Part shown: positions 14,894 through 23,900 of the stretch, in pieces | Layout of the letters: every line of letters begins with the position of its first letter | Position numbering within the stretch: position 1 is the stretch's first letter | The notes under the pieces: generated by a model | The model's input: the letters and a program-made list of their open reading frames with translations, nothing else | Told to the model about the DNA's origin: nothing | Database searches by the model: none | NCBI GenBank assembly: GCA_938030705.1 | Contig: CALHIR010000015.1 | Location: 1-52,997, forward strand | Reading direction: 5' to 3' | Origin: Candidatus Poseidoniaceae archaeon | Lineage (GTDB): Archaea; Thermoplasmatota; Poseidoniia; Poseidoniales; Poseidoniaceae | Length of the DNA stretch: 52,997 nt | Position numbers and translations under genes: made by a program

Positions 14894-15859
14894 TCACAGG
14901 AGAAAGAAGGCTGCACCTGTGCCAAGAAGAACGACCACGACGCCGAGCATGAGTTTCAATTTTGAGCCCCCTTCGCCAACGTCTTCGCCAATAGGCGTTG
15001 CGTTGGTTGGCAAATCCGGAACGACCTTCGCCTCGTCCCCGGGAAGTTCTTGTTGGTCCCAATACGCTTCTTTCTCTGCAGCGCCAGCCTCCAACTCGGC
15101 CTGAATTCGAGCTTCTTCGGCTAAGCGAGCTTCTTCGGCCAGGCGGGCCTCTTCAGCCAAACGGGCTTCTTCCGCAAGCCGTTCCTCTTCTTCACGACGA
15201 AGACGATCTGCTTCGGCCAGGCGGGCTTCTTCGGCCAGGCGGGCTTCTTCGGCCAAACGGGCTTCTTCGGCCAAACGGGCTTCTTCGGCCAAACGGGCTT
15301 CTTCAGCCAAACGGGCTTCTTCCGCAAGCCGTTCCTCTTCTTCACGACGAAGGCGTTCTGCCTCGGCCAAACGGGCTTCTTCGGCAAGTCGGGCTTCTTC
15401 GGCAAGTCGGGCTTCTTCAGCCAAACGGGCTTCTTCAGCCAAACGGGCTTCTTCCGCAAGCCGTTCCTCTTCAGCCAAACGGGCTTCTTCCTCGAGCCTG
15501 GCTTCCTCAGCAAGCCGTTCTTCCTCCTCTCGACGAAGGCGTTCTTCTTCTGCAAGGGCACGTTTCCGGGCCTCCTCTTCGGCAAGACGGCGAATACGTT
15601 CGTTGATGGCTTCTTCATTCTTGTTTCGGTAACGGTTCAAGATGGCCTCGCCCATTTTGAAAAATTCTTCATCGATAAGGTCCGGCGTCTCTTTTTTGGC
15701 TTCCAACAGGAGTCGTTCAATATCCTCGACCAGAAACTCACCTTCGTGTTCGCGTAGGTGCTGGGAAAAAACCCTGTAAAATTCTCGCTGTTCATTGGAA
15801 ATGGCGCCATCTTGGGTCATGAAATCCTGAAGGGCGGTTAGGATTTCCGTCAAATTCAA
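14894..15859 (-). CDS. Tail-anchored protein with a long repetitive charged helix
   Basis: 321 aa in three parts. Residues 1-95 form a small helical domain (MNLTEILTALQDFMTQDGAI, then EFLVEDIERLLLEAKKE). Residues about 95-255 are a near-perfect array of the six-residue unit LAEEAR with variants (LEEEAR, LAEAER, LRREEEER), a composition expected to form a single alpha helix or coiled coil more than 20 nm long. Residues about 256-300 are an acidic linker. The protein ends in a hydrophobic segment (LKLMLGVVVVLLGTGAAFFLL), a tail anchor. It could space a domain from the membrane or bridge envelope layers. It precedes no close partner; the TPR membrane protein gene lies 46 bp upstream on the same strand. 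Confidence 0.75.
   Translation of the reverse strand: MNLTEILTALQDFMTQDGAISNEQREFYRVFSQHLREHEGEFLVEDIERLLLEAKKETPDLIDEEFFKMGEAILNRYRNKNEEAINERIRRLAEEEARKRALAEEERLRREEEERLAEEARLEEEARLAEEERLAEEARLAEEARLAEEARLAEEARLAEEARLAEAERLRREEEERLAEEARLAEEARLAEEARLAEEARLAEEARLAEEARLAEADRLRREEEERLAEEARLAEEARLAEEARLAEEARIQAELEAGAAEKEAYWDQQELPGDEAKVVPDLPTNATPIGEDVGEGGSKLKLMLGVVVVLLGTGAAFFLL
15105..15560 (-). repeat. 18-bp tandem repeat array encoding LAEEAR units
   Basis: The plus strand shows repeated cgggcttcttcggccaaa-type 18-mers with small variants, grouped in two larger blocks ending with the same RLRREEEER module. The unit is close to 18 bp, so recombination can add or remove whole helical turns in frame. 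Confidence 0.85.
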
Positions 15860-15905
15860 CTCTTTTACTTCAGCGATTCAAAGCCCCCCCCTCAGATGGA
15901 GGTGC

Positions 15906-18200
15906 TCATGCACTTTTCATCAAGTTTTTCTCGCACTCACTCAGCCGCGTTTTGGCCAATTGATGATCGGGGTCGATGCTCAAGATGGCTTTCCAAGCCG
16001 TTTCTGCCTCGCCCATGTTGCCAAGTCCATGGTGGTGCGCAGCAATTTGGAGGCGGGCGTCAAGATGGTGGCCGTCGCAAAGAACCGCTGCTTCGAAGTC
16101 CGAAAGCGCATTCTCAATTTTGTTGAAATGCATGTAATACAAACCGCGCTGGTGCCAGGCGGGAGCATGGTCCGGTGATTGACGAAGCGCTTCATTCAGT
16201 GGGCCCTCTGCACGCTCGGCACGGTCCATGCTCATGTAGCATGCCGCCAACTGGGTGAGGGCATGAGTGTGATGAGGGGCTGTTTCTAGCACGTGCTTGA
16301 ATTCCTTCGAGGCGTCTTCCCATTCTGCGAGGTGCATGTGGGCGTCAGCCTTCCGGACGCGAGCCACAGCAAGTTGGGGTGCGAGGTCAAGCAAGGCCTC
16401 TGCGTCATCAAGGGCCTTTCTTGGTTCGTTAAGCCCCATGTAAACCGATGAACGGTTGAGTCGCGCCCGGATGTGCCCTAAATCCAACGTCAAGCAATCG
16501 CTGTAATGGTACAGGGCTTGCTTGAGTTGTCCTTTGACGGCTGCGATATTCCCTCGAATGTAGGCGGTGGTCGCTTTTTGGCCGTGCACTTCCGCTGCGT
16601 CCACGTGAAGGAGAGCAGTTTGAAGATCGCCGTTGTCAAGGGCGAGGAGGGCGGCCTCGCAGGCGATGGAAGGGTTGTTTTCTGAACTCAGTCGCTCTGC
16701 ACGGTCAAGCGATTCGCCGGCCGTCGTCGCGTCGCCGAGCATGCGTTGGGTTCGGGCCAACCCGAGCCAAGCAACGCCGAGTTCTCGGTTCAAGGACAAG
16801 GCCCCGTTGAAGGCTCCGAGAGCTGCTTCGAGCAGGTTTTTGTCGGTCAAACCGGTTCCGTCTCGAAGCCGATCGGCATGGGCGAGATGCAGACGACCCT
16901 CGACGGTGTGCAACAGTGCATGGTCAATACCGTCGGGGGTTGCAGAAAGCAATTCTGAAGCGACGTCAATGCGGTGCTGTAAGAGATAATGGCCGGCGAT
17001 ACGTGCTCGTAATTCACCGTTGGAAGGTTGTGCCTCAAGCGCCTTGAGGAGGGTTTCTTCGGCAGCGACCATCGACCCTTCCAGTTCCAGCAGTTCGGAT
17101 TTGAGGAAAATGGCATCCACGCCGCCAGCTTCCAAAGCGACAGCATGGGTGGCAGCTTTCAGCGCCTCTCGAACATGGCCTTGTTTGTCGGCGAGGAGTC
17201 GTGCTTTCAGGGCCCACGCCTCGCCGTTTTGCCGGTCAAGTGTCAGGCAACGTTCGTTGGCCTCAAGTGCCAATTCGCGCTCACCTTCATCCTCCAATAA
17301 CTGAGCATAGGTGAGCCAATCGGCTGACCGGCTCGGGTCTTCTTCCAAAGCCTGTAAAATGGCTTCAATCGCTTCCGTGCGGGCACCAGCACGTGCCCGT
17401 AGTCCGGAGAGAAGTGAACGGTCCGCAGCGGTGTCAACCCCGAGTGCTTCGAGTCGGCGAACAGCACGCTCAGCGCCCTCATCGCCCATGGAGGCGAGGA
17501 GATGAGCATGGGAGCGCAGAAGTTCTGGATCGTCGGGTGTGATCTTCATCCGAGCCTCAAGCCAGTGGCGATACAGGGCGTCGTCGCCGCGCAAACGGGC
17601 GATGTGTTCCAATCCTTCAAGCACGTTTGCGTGGCCCGGTGAAATCTGGTAAGCCACGCCAAGAGCACCCTCGGCCCAATCGTACCGTTGAAGATGGCAA
17701 GCGGCCAACCCCAAGCGATGAGCAGTATCGCCGTCCATGTGAAGTCCCGATACGGTGAGTTGGTGGTGGTCGAAAACGGCCAAGAGACGGCGCAAAAGAT
17801 TCGTGTGGTTGACGGAGAGGTGAGCGGATGTGCCGCCTTCAATCGGTTGGTGTTGAACCACCGAGCGCAAGACTTCGCAGGCCTGCTCAATGGCCAGGGT
17901 TGGCGAAAGGTCACCTTCGTGAGACACCAGGAACTGATGGACGGTCAGGGAAGCGTCGATATCGGGGTGGGTGACTCGGAGGGCGTCAAGGGTGGATTGG
18001 AGGGTGTTGAGGTCAGACAGCACCCCTTCAGTAGCGACGTTGAGGTGGTGGAAATGCGTGGATTGAGATTCTCTCAACAGGGTTTGCATGTCCAGCAGGC
18101 GAACCATCTTCTGATTGGCCTGAACCATCCAATATCCAAGGCCTCCAACAACACCAACGGAAAGAGCACCTATACCGATTGCGAGCAGACTCATTAACAC
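15906..18200 (-). CDS. Membrane-anchored tetratricopeptide repeat protein, 764 aa
   Basis: An N-terminal membrane segment (LLAIGIGALSVGVVGGLGYWMV) is followed by about 700 residues rich in 34-residue TPR-like units. Typical helix pairs are ALKARLLADKQGHVREALKA, AWLGLARTQRMLGDATTAGE, ARLNRSSVYMGLNEPRKALD and AWHQRGLYYMHFNKIENALS. TPR arrays bind other proteins and organise complexes. With one N-terminal span most of the protein probably faces the cytoplasm, but orientation is not certain. It lies between two helical structural proteins, which suggests a scaffold role. No enzymatic motif is visible. Confidence 0.85.
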   Translation of the reverse strand: MLMSLLAIGIGALSVGVVGGLGYWMVQANQKMVRLLDMQTLLRESQSTHFHHLNVATEGVLSDLNTLQSTLDALRVTHPDIDASLTVHQFLVSHEGDLSPTLAIEQACEVLRSVVQHQPIEGGTSAHLSVNHTNLLRRLLAVFDHHQLTVSGLHMDGDTAHRLGLAACHLQRYDWAEGALGVAYQISPGHANVLEGLEHIARLRGDDALYRHWLEARMKITPDDPELLRSHAHLLASMGDEGAERAVRRLEALGVDTAADRSLLSGLRARAGARTEAIEAILQALEEDPSRSADWLTYAQLLEDEGERELALEANERCLTLDRQNGEAWALKARLLADKQGHVREALKAATHAVALEAGGVDAIFLKSELLELEGSMVAAEETLLKALEAQPSNGELRARIAGHYLLQHRIDVASELLSATPDGIDHALLHTVEGRLHLAHADRLRDGTGLTDKNLLEAALGAFNGALSLNRELGVAWLGLARTQRMLGDATTAGESLDRAERLSSENNPSIACEAALLALDNGDLQTALLHVDAAEVHGQKATTAYIRGNIAAVKGQLKQALYHYSDCLTLDLGHIRARLNRSSVYMGLNEPRKALDDAEALLDLAPQLAVARVRKADAHMHLAEWEDASKEFKHVLETAPHHTHALTQLAACYMSMDRAERAEGPLNEALRQSPDHAPAWHQRGLYYMHFNKIENALSDFEAAVLCDGHHLDARLQIAAHHHGLGNMGEAETAWKAILSIDPDHQLAKTRLSECEKNLMKSA

Positions 18201-18374
18201 CGAGCGGTCCTTTGCGCCTTTATGGTCTGCGGAAGATTTGACGGGGGAAAGGCTGCTTTTCGGCCCTTGATTCTACAGCCGTGATGGGAAAAGAGTCTAC
18301 AAGAGGGGGGTATTTTGCCTTCAGAACCGCTCATATTGAAAGCCCTCCCGGCACCGTCCCACGATTGAGGAGCG

Positions 18375-21284
18375 ATGAGCGGAGAGGATTGGGGAGACGA
18401 CACCGAAGCGGAGCGAATTCGTTCGCTGGTTCGTTTTGGTTTCGACCGCGCCGAGATGGAGGCGTTTCTCTCTGAGCATGACGGGGCGCTGAGTGAACGT
18501 TTGACCTGGCTTGAAGAGCGCAGAGAGACCGCTTCAGCTCTGGAGGACCGCATCGTTGCCATCTCGCAGTATTCCGTTCATGGCTTTGCGCCCCTTGAAC
18601 GGTATAGATCACGGCTCAACGATCCCTTCACCATCGAAGCGACCTTTTTGGAATTTGAACAGGAACTCCGCTCCCTTGCACCTTGGGAGCCACCGCTGAA
18701 CAGGGACAAAGGCGCCTGGTTCGAAAAGGGAGAAGGTGAGGTTTGGACGCGGCTTTACGAGCGTCTGGCAAGGTTGGATGTTTCGAGTCATGCTGCAATC
18801 GCACCACTCCACCGGCTGTTCGCTTCGCCTGTTCACGCTGATGAGCTCATGCGCCATCTGGAACTTGTTGAATCAGACGAGCAACGACAGCGACAAATGA
18901 TTCAAAGCAGCGTTGGCCATTTACAGGGGCTCGGCTATGCGCTTGCGGGTCTGGTTGAATTGCCCCTGCTTGAATCGCTTCATCAACTCGAACAATGGCA
19001 ACGTTTCCACGCCCTGAAAGAGCAGGTTCGGTTGAATGCCGTGCAAATGATTCAACCTTTTGATGAAGCTTTATCGGCTGAATTTGAATTGCGTTGCAGT
19101 CAACTCTTGGACAAAGAAAACGAACAGGCCTTGAATGAACTAACGACCGAAGTGACCGAGATTGCACAGGCGCTTGAACAACGTCGACAGGTGTTTTCTG
19201 ACCGCATTCGGGAATGGAGGCGCCAGGGAATTGTGTTTCCGCACGAAGGAGACCTCCATCCAAGCGACTTGATGGAATGGGAGGCCAACCACGACGCCAT
19301 CGCGACGTCGGTCCAACGCCATCTCGAATTGATGGAGCAGTGGGAGCGCTTTGCGCGCTACTGGCCCTCCCGCGTTGAAGGGTCGAAGGGCCTCGTTGGC
19401 CACCTTGAGAAAACCGAGGCTTTGAAGGATGTCGTTGATGAATTGGACGCTTTGTGGAAGCAGCTTGAATTGGACGGTTTGGAATTTCTTCAAACCTATG
19501 AGCAAGCGGGTTTGGCCGTAGGCTCATGGCAACAGCGCGTGGTTGACGACCCCCTCAACGCCCTCGAGCGAATGGCGGCTGAACAACATCGTTGGGACCG
19601 GCGCGTAAAGATCATCGAAAGTTTGGACAGCCTCGATACATCCTTCGCCGGTGGAGAAGATGTTGAGATGCGTCGGCATCTCTTGGCTTCAGAAGAACTT
19701 GAAGACGACGTGCTCCAAGAGATGGAGGTATACGTTGAGAAGGTCAACCGAAGAAATGAGCGCCACCGCGTCATGCTGGAAGAGGAGTTGGCCAAAATGC
19801 GCCGGGCCGGTTCACTGGAACGAGAAACGGTGACGGGTCGAATGAACATTCGAGACCTCGAACAACACGTGGCTGAATTAACCCGAACGGGTGGAGCAGC
19901 CCTCCCAACCAGCACCTCCGCTACGGCGGTAAAACGAATTCAAGAGCCACTCCTAAGGGAATTGACGGTCCTCCGCAGGGCTGGATGGTCCGTCGATGCG
20001 TGGATGGACCTGGTGAAAAATGACCCTGTCCAAGTCGCTCGGGAACTGAGTCAGGCCCGACCTCACTTGGAGCACCATGATGTCTTGCGAAGACGATTGG
20101 CTTCCCTTCCATGGGAACGAAACGTCGGATTGGGATTGGAAGTGGAAATGCAAGTCAAGCAACCTCACCGATTGGACCACCTCAGCAACCGAATCCCCTT
20201 CTTCACGGCCCATCTTGCCAACCGCCCGATTGAGGATGAAACCTACCGCCTCCATTTGTGGCAACCCGAGCGAACGCATCCAACCCTCGTTCCTGTTCCA
20301 GAACAGGAAGAGCGCCCTGTTCTACGCCCCGTTTCCGCACTGGATGAGGCGCATGAAGCCATGCTTGAGTCAATGGAACTTGAAGCCCGGGTTGACGATG
20401 ATGAACAGATTCGAGAAAATGAAGAACGTCCTGGAACGGTGGAAATACAAGAGGATGAAAAGGTTCGAGAAGATGGTCTTACGGATCACGAATTTTTAGA
20501 AGATGAAAAGGGGTCTTCAGAGCGTTGGGAGCGCGAGCACGAGAAGCGGGCATTGGCAAAGCAAGAGGTACCCCCCTCGGCCTTGGCATCAACAGTACCG
20601 ACGACGTCCGTTAAGGAGGCTGTTGAGGTCGCCATGCCAAAGGAAGAAGCCAAAGATGGGGCGCAAGAAAAAGTCGTCGTCCAGGACGCCTTCGTCGGAC
20701 CTGTCACTACCACCGAACCCGTCGACGAAGAGGCTGTTTCTGCGTTGGAACCCCACGCTACCGTAGAGGCGACGCCTTCGGGGGGTGCAACGAAGCAAGC
20801 GTTGAACGCGTTGAAGGAATTGGTAGCGCTCATGGGTCTTGACGAGCTCGCCGACGAGGTGGTTCAAAACGGCATGGACGCCCTCCCAGAGGTGCGACGA
20901 GGGTTGGCGCAACACGTGAACGTTGCACCACGAGATATTCGTGTGGGCCGCTTGCTTCGCTTAACGCTCAGGCTACTTCCAGAAGGAAACCAGAGCGATG
21001 TTGAGCGCGCTCGGATGCTGATGGAATTGACGCACCTTATCGCTCCACTCAAACGTTGGATGCGGCGACGGTTGGAAGCCCGACATTCCGGAGCAAAGGG
21101 TGATTTTCTTGTCGATGCGATGGAACTTGGCACGGCATTGGAGCGCATTCCGGGGCTGGGCCGCCACCTGCCGCTCGAGAAGGATGATTGGCCGCTGCCC
21201 AGCGAATTGATTGGCCTTTCAGATGAACTTTCGAAATTAGCCCAAAGCGTGAACCTACCTTCCGCTGGTGGCGTCAAGGCCTGA
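18375..21284 (+). CDS. Very large helical (coiled-coil) protein, 969 aa, unrecognised
   Basis: No known family is recognised. The protein is almost entirely charged helix with heptad-like segments (LDKENEQALNELTTEVTEIA; EEELAKMRRAGSLERETVTG; MEVYVEKVNRRNERHRVM). Residues about 650-800 are an acidic, low-complexity hinge rich in Glu, Asp, Pro and Thr. The last 150 residues are a compact helical domain (ALNALKELVALMGLDELADE, then WMRRRLEARHSGAKGDFLVD). There is no signal peptide or membrane span, so it is cytoplasmic. It diverges from the TPR gene and converges with the polyproline membrane protein with no bases between the two stop codons. A chromosome- or envelope-organising role is possible but unproven. 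Confidence 0.7.
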   Translation: MSGEDWGDDTEAERIRSLVRFGFDRAEMEAFLSEHDGALSERLTWLEERRETASALEDRIVAISQYSVHGFAPLERYRSRLNDPFTIEATFLEFEQELRSLAPWEPPLNRDKGAWFEKGEGEVWTRLYERLARLDVSSHAAIAPLHRLFASPVHADELMRHLELVESDEQRQRQMIQSSVGHLQGLGYALAGLVELPLLESLHQLEQWQRFHALKEQVRLNAVQMIQPFDEALSAEFELRCSQLLDKENEQALNELTTEVTEIAQALEQRRQVFSDRIREWRRQGIVFPHEGDLHPSDLMEWEANHDAIATSVQRHLELMEQWERFARYWPSRVEGSKGLVGHLEKTEALKDVVDELDALWKQLELDGLEFLQTYEQAGLAVGSWQQRVVDDPLNALERMAAEQHRWDRRVKIIESLDSLDTSFAGGEDVEMRRHLLASEELEDDVLQEMEVYVEKVNRRNERHRVMLEEELAKMRRAGSLERETVTGRMNIRDLEQHVAELTRTGGAALPTSTSATAVKRIQEPLLRELTVLRRAGWSVDAWMDLVKNDPVQVARELSQARPHLEHHDVLRRRLASLPWERNVGLGLEVEMQVKQPHRLDHLSNRIPFFTAHLANRPIEDETYRLHLWQPERTHPTLVPVPEQEERPVLRPVSALDEAHEAMLESMELEARVDDDEQIRENEERPGTVEIQEDEKVREDGLTDHEFLEDEKGSSERWEREHEKRALAKQEVPPSALASTVPTTSVKEAVEVAMPKEEAKDGAQEKVVVQDAFVGPVTTTEPVDEEAVSALEPHATVEATPSGGATKQALNALKELVALMGLDELADEVVQNGMDALPEVRRGLAQHVNVAPRDIRVGRLLRLTLRLLPEGNQSDVERARMLMELTHLIAPLKRWMRRRLEARHSGAKGDFLVDAMELGTALERIPGLGRHLPLEKDDWPLPSELIGLSDELSKLAQSVNLPSAGGVKA

Positions 21285-22415
21285 TCAGTTCAGGTCGTCC
21301 CACAAGGCATCTTCGTCGACGTTGCTTTTCATGGGCAAAGGAGCCAAAGGCGGCGGGAGTGGAGCCGGGGGGAGCAATTCTGGCATAGGAGCCGGTGGTG
21401 GCGTCGCATGTTCAATCGGCGCAGGCGGAGGCGGCAGCGGTTGTGCAGGTGGAGGCGGTAAAGGCTGGGGAGGCGGCGGTGTTGGATTGGAGATAGGTGG
21501 GCCGTTTGAGGCCACGACGGGAGCTTGAACAGGAGTGCCGGTGCTGGGCGGCGGTAGAAGAACAGGTGGTTCTGGATGAACAGGCGCTTGCAACGCAAGA
21601 GGCGTCGGGGGTTCAGGTGCTGATTGAAGTTCAGGTGCCGGTTTTGCTGGAGCACCTATGGCATCGATGACAGCATCGATGTGTTCGGTATCCAACGTGG
21701 ACGTCCGCAAAAATTCCACAAAGGCCGGACCAAGAAGAGCCGTACTGTTGTGGATGAGGTAGGGCTCTTGTCTCCATCCAGAGAGGTAGAAATCGTGCCG
21801 TCCACCGTGGTCCGAAAACGAAAGGCGATGAAGGTCGAGTTTCGTAAACAACAGTCCCGTGACACCGGCCAACACGAAGGCTCCGCTTCCTAAAGTGAAG
21901 AAACCTTGTGCGGCGCTAAGTGCAGAGAGGAGGCCGAAACCAATCGACCCCCACCAAACACCTTGCAATTTTTGGAATAAATTGAGGTGAGTGTGAGAAT
22001 AACCGGAAATGTGCTCCTTGACAAGAGCCATGCGGACATTGAGTCGGCGAACGCCATCAGGGTCGTAGCGGGCTTCAACGATGCGCATCAGTTTGTCATC
22101 CATGATGAGCGAGGTGGATTCCAACCCGTTCACGTGCTGGCTCAACGGAAACTCCACCACTTCTTCTCCCTGAAGAGCGAGAATTGGAGCAGCTCGCACG
22201 GGGAGGGTCCACGGTTCCACGACGGGCACGACGGGTTCTTCTTCATCGTTGATCGGGCTGTCTTCGGCCTCTGAACCTGCTGGCTCTTCTTCCAGTTGTT
22301 CCACTGTTGTTGGGTCGGGCGCATCCGTGGACGCTTCCTCGTTTTCACCTTCGAATTCATCCTCGGGTTCATCGGCTTCAGCGGCAGGCCATGCGGGGAA
22401 CGCGTCGTCCTCCAT
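21285..22415 (-). CDS. Membrane protein with acidic head and polyproline tail, 376 aa
   Basis: No family is recognised. Residues 1-65 are strongly acidic and disordered. Residues 66-150 form a small domain (VEFPLSQHVNGLESTSLIMD; RIVEARYDPDGVRRLNVRMA) resembling membrane-bound PH-like modules in layout, though I cannot confirm that. Two membrane spans follow (about 154-170 and 174-191) with a short turn, then a second small domain (about 195-245). From about residue 255 to 365 the protein is roughly half proline (PPPPQPLPPPPAQPLPPPP and similar) and ends EDALWDDLN. Both ends should be on the same side, probably the cytoplasm. Polyproline tails commonly act as flexible binding baits. Confidence 0.7.
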   Translation of the reverse strand: MEDDAFPAWPAAEADEPEDEFEGENEEASTDAPDPTTVEQLEEEPAGSEAEDSPINDEEEPVVPVVEPWTLPVRAAPILALQGEEVVEFPLSQHVNGLESTSLIMDDKLMRIVEARYDPDGVRRLNVRMALVKEHISGYSHTHLNLFQKLQGVWWGSIGFGLLSALSAAQGFFTLGSGAFVLAGVTGLLFTKLDLHRLSFSDHGGRHDFYLSGWRQEPYLIHNSTALLGPAFVEFLRTSTLDTEHIDAVIDAIGAPAKPAPELQSAPEPPTPLALQAPVHPEPPVLLPPPSTGTPVQAPVVASNGPPISNPTPPPPQPLPPPPAQPLPPPPAPIEHATPPPAPMPELLPPAPLPPPLAPLPMKSNVDEDALWDDLN

Positions 22416-22460
22416 GGCCGGGGCTTAAATGCCCATGAACATAAGTGAACCGTTTGAGCC

Positions 22461-23702
22461 TTATCGGTGAACTTCGGCAAACCAAACGGTTAGGTCATCG
22501 GACGCTTCGTAGCCTTTGCCTTCCTTGGTACCAACGAGTGTGTTGGCCGAAGATTGATTCACGTAATTGAGAACCTTCTCGGTCACGGAACCGTTGATGA
22601 GAACGGTTTCGGCTTCATTGGCTTCGGTCAGAGCAGCCTCAAGTTTTGAGGGGCCGATTTCATCAGAAAACGTGCCGTCAGCAAAACGGATGACCGCTTT
22701 GTTCTTCCCCATCTCATCCACTTTGTCGAAGAGTTCCTGAATATCTGCAGGGGCAGCCTCTGGCTCGTCCTTGGAGAATTCCTCGTCCATGCCCTTGTCC
22801 CAATCGTTGTTACCGCCAAATTTCTGGTCGTCTTCAGCGATTTTCTTGTCGAGTTGGTGCTTGAATTTCGCAGCCTCCGTTTTCTTTTGAAGGCACATGG
22901 TAACGGTCTTTTGTGGAAGCAATTCCCATTCTTGGCCAACCGGCGCTTGAGCGACATGGTCTACCTTCATCATGTCATAGAGTTGCATGAACAACATTTC
23001 ACCACCACGGTCGCCGTCAATGGCCACCGTGACGCTCTCCTTGCCGTTGGCAAGGTCGATCAGTTCCTGTTTGATGTTGCCTGAACCATCGGCGCTGATG
23101 GCGTTCTTCACGCCACAGTTGAGCAAGTTTCGAACATCATTTCGGCCTTCCACGATGATGAGGGAGGACGAAGATTCAACGTTCGGACCGCAGGTCAAGC
23201 CGTGGAAAGACTTGGCCGTTCCGACGGTCAACACCGAGCGAACTTCTTCGATCACTGTCTTTGAAGCCGCTTCACCGGAATTCACCAGGGTGAGCAAGAG
23301 TTCCTTGGCTCGGTCAACCACCGCTGTACGCTTGGTTGCTCGGATGTCGCTGATTTGCATGACCTTGATGATGGCGTTGCATGGACCAATTCGGTCGATG
23401 GTTTCCAGGGAACTTGCGATGATCGCTGTCTCGACGTTGTCCATGCTGCTTGGAATCACGATGGTGCCGTGCACCTTACCGTTCTTGGTTTCCATTTCAA
23501 CATCAACGTGCCCGACACGTGCGGTGCGTTGCAACTTGCGCAGTTCAAGGTCGTCGCCGAGCAAGCCCTCGGTTTGGCCCATAATGGCCCCGATGATGTC
23601 CTTGCGCTGGACAGTGCCGTTTACTTTGATATCAGCCCGAATTTCATATTTCATGGCCTTGCCTTTTCCTCCGCCTCCGCGGTTTGAGTTATTTCTTCCC
23701 AT
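22461..23702 (-). CDS. dnaG: Archaeal DnaG (TOPRIM-domain primase-like protein)
   Basis: 413 aa from the ATG at 23702 (AGGAG 10 nt upstream). Archaeal homologues usually begin at the internal ATG at 23654 (MKYEIRADIKVNG), so the 16-residue Gly/Asn-rich lead is uncertain. The archaeal DnaG N-terminal domain is clear (IIGAIMGQTEGLLGDDLELR). The TOPRIM domain has SLIIVEGRNDVRNLL (catalytic Glu) and TVAIDGDRGGEM (DxD). The C-terminal third is acidic and less conserved. Archaeal DnaG has primase activity in some species and binds the exosome in others, so its cellular role may be RNA degradation as well as DNA priming. Confidence 0.92.
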   Translation of the reverse strand: MGRNNSNRGGGGKGKAMKYEIRADIKVNGTVQRKDIIGAIMGQTEGLLGDDLELRKLQRTARVGHVDVEMETKNGKVHGTIVIPSSMDNVETAIIASSLETIDRIGPCNAIIKVMQISDIRATKRTAVVDRAKELLLTLVNSGEAASKTVIEEVRSVLTVGTAKSFHGLTCGPNVESSSSLIIVEGRNDVRNLLNCGVKNAISADGSGNIKQELIDLANGKESVTVAIDGDRGGEMLFMQLYDMMKVDHVAQAPVGQEWELLPQKTVTMCLQKKTEAAKFKHQLDKKIAEDDQKFGGNNDWDKGMDEEFSKDEPEAAPADIQELFDKVDEMGKNKAVIRFADGTFSDEIGPSKLEAALTEANEAETVLINGSVTEKVLNYVNQSSANTLVGTKEGKGYEASDDLTVWFAEVHR

Positions 23703-23900
23703 TTGCTTTACGCTCCTAGTTTGCACACAACCACCGTGCGTTGGGCCGACGACGGGTGTCGTCTGGGTCCGTGGCATTCCACTCGCAGAACGAGGGAAGT
23801 GAATGTGAACAAACTCCCCGACGAGCCAAGCCCTTTTGAATCCTGTGCAATCAATCCGGGAATTTAGCACGGTTTTTTCAAACAACGGTTTCTTCAAGAA

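Noticed and set aside
15105-15560. Repeat array considered as a CRISPR
   Set aside because: Units are contiguous 18-mers with no spacers and are in frame within a gene.
14998-15606. Long open frames antisense to the LAEEAR repeat gene
   Set aside because: They are by-products of the repeat: the antisense peptides are simple Pro/Leu/Gly or Lys/Pro repeats with no independent signals.
21282-21287. Abutting stop codons of two convergent genes (TGATCA) as a regulatory site
   Set aside because: Simple juxtaposition of TGA on both strands; gene packing is tight throughout the window and nothing else marks the site.
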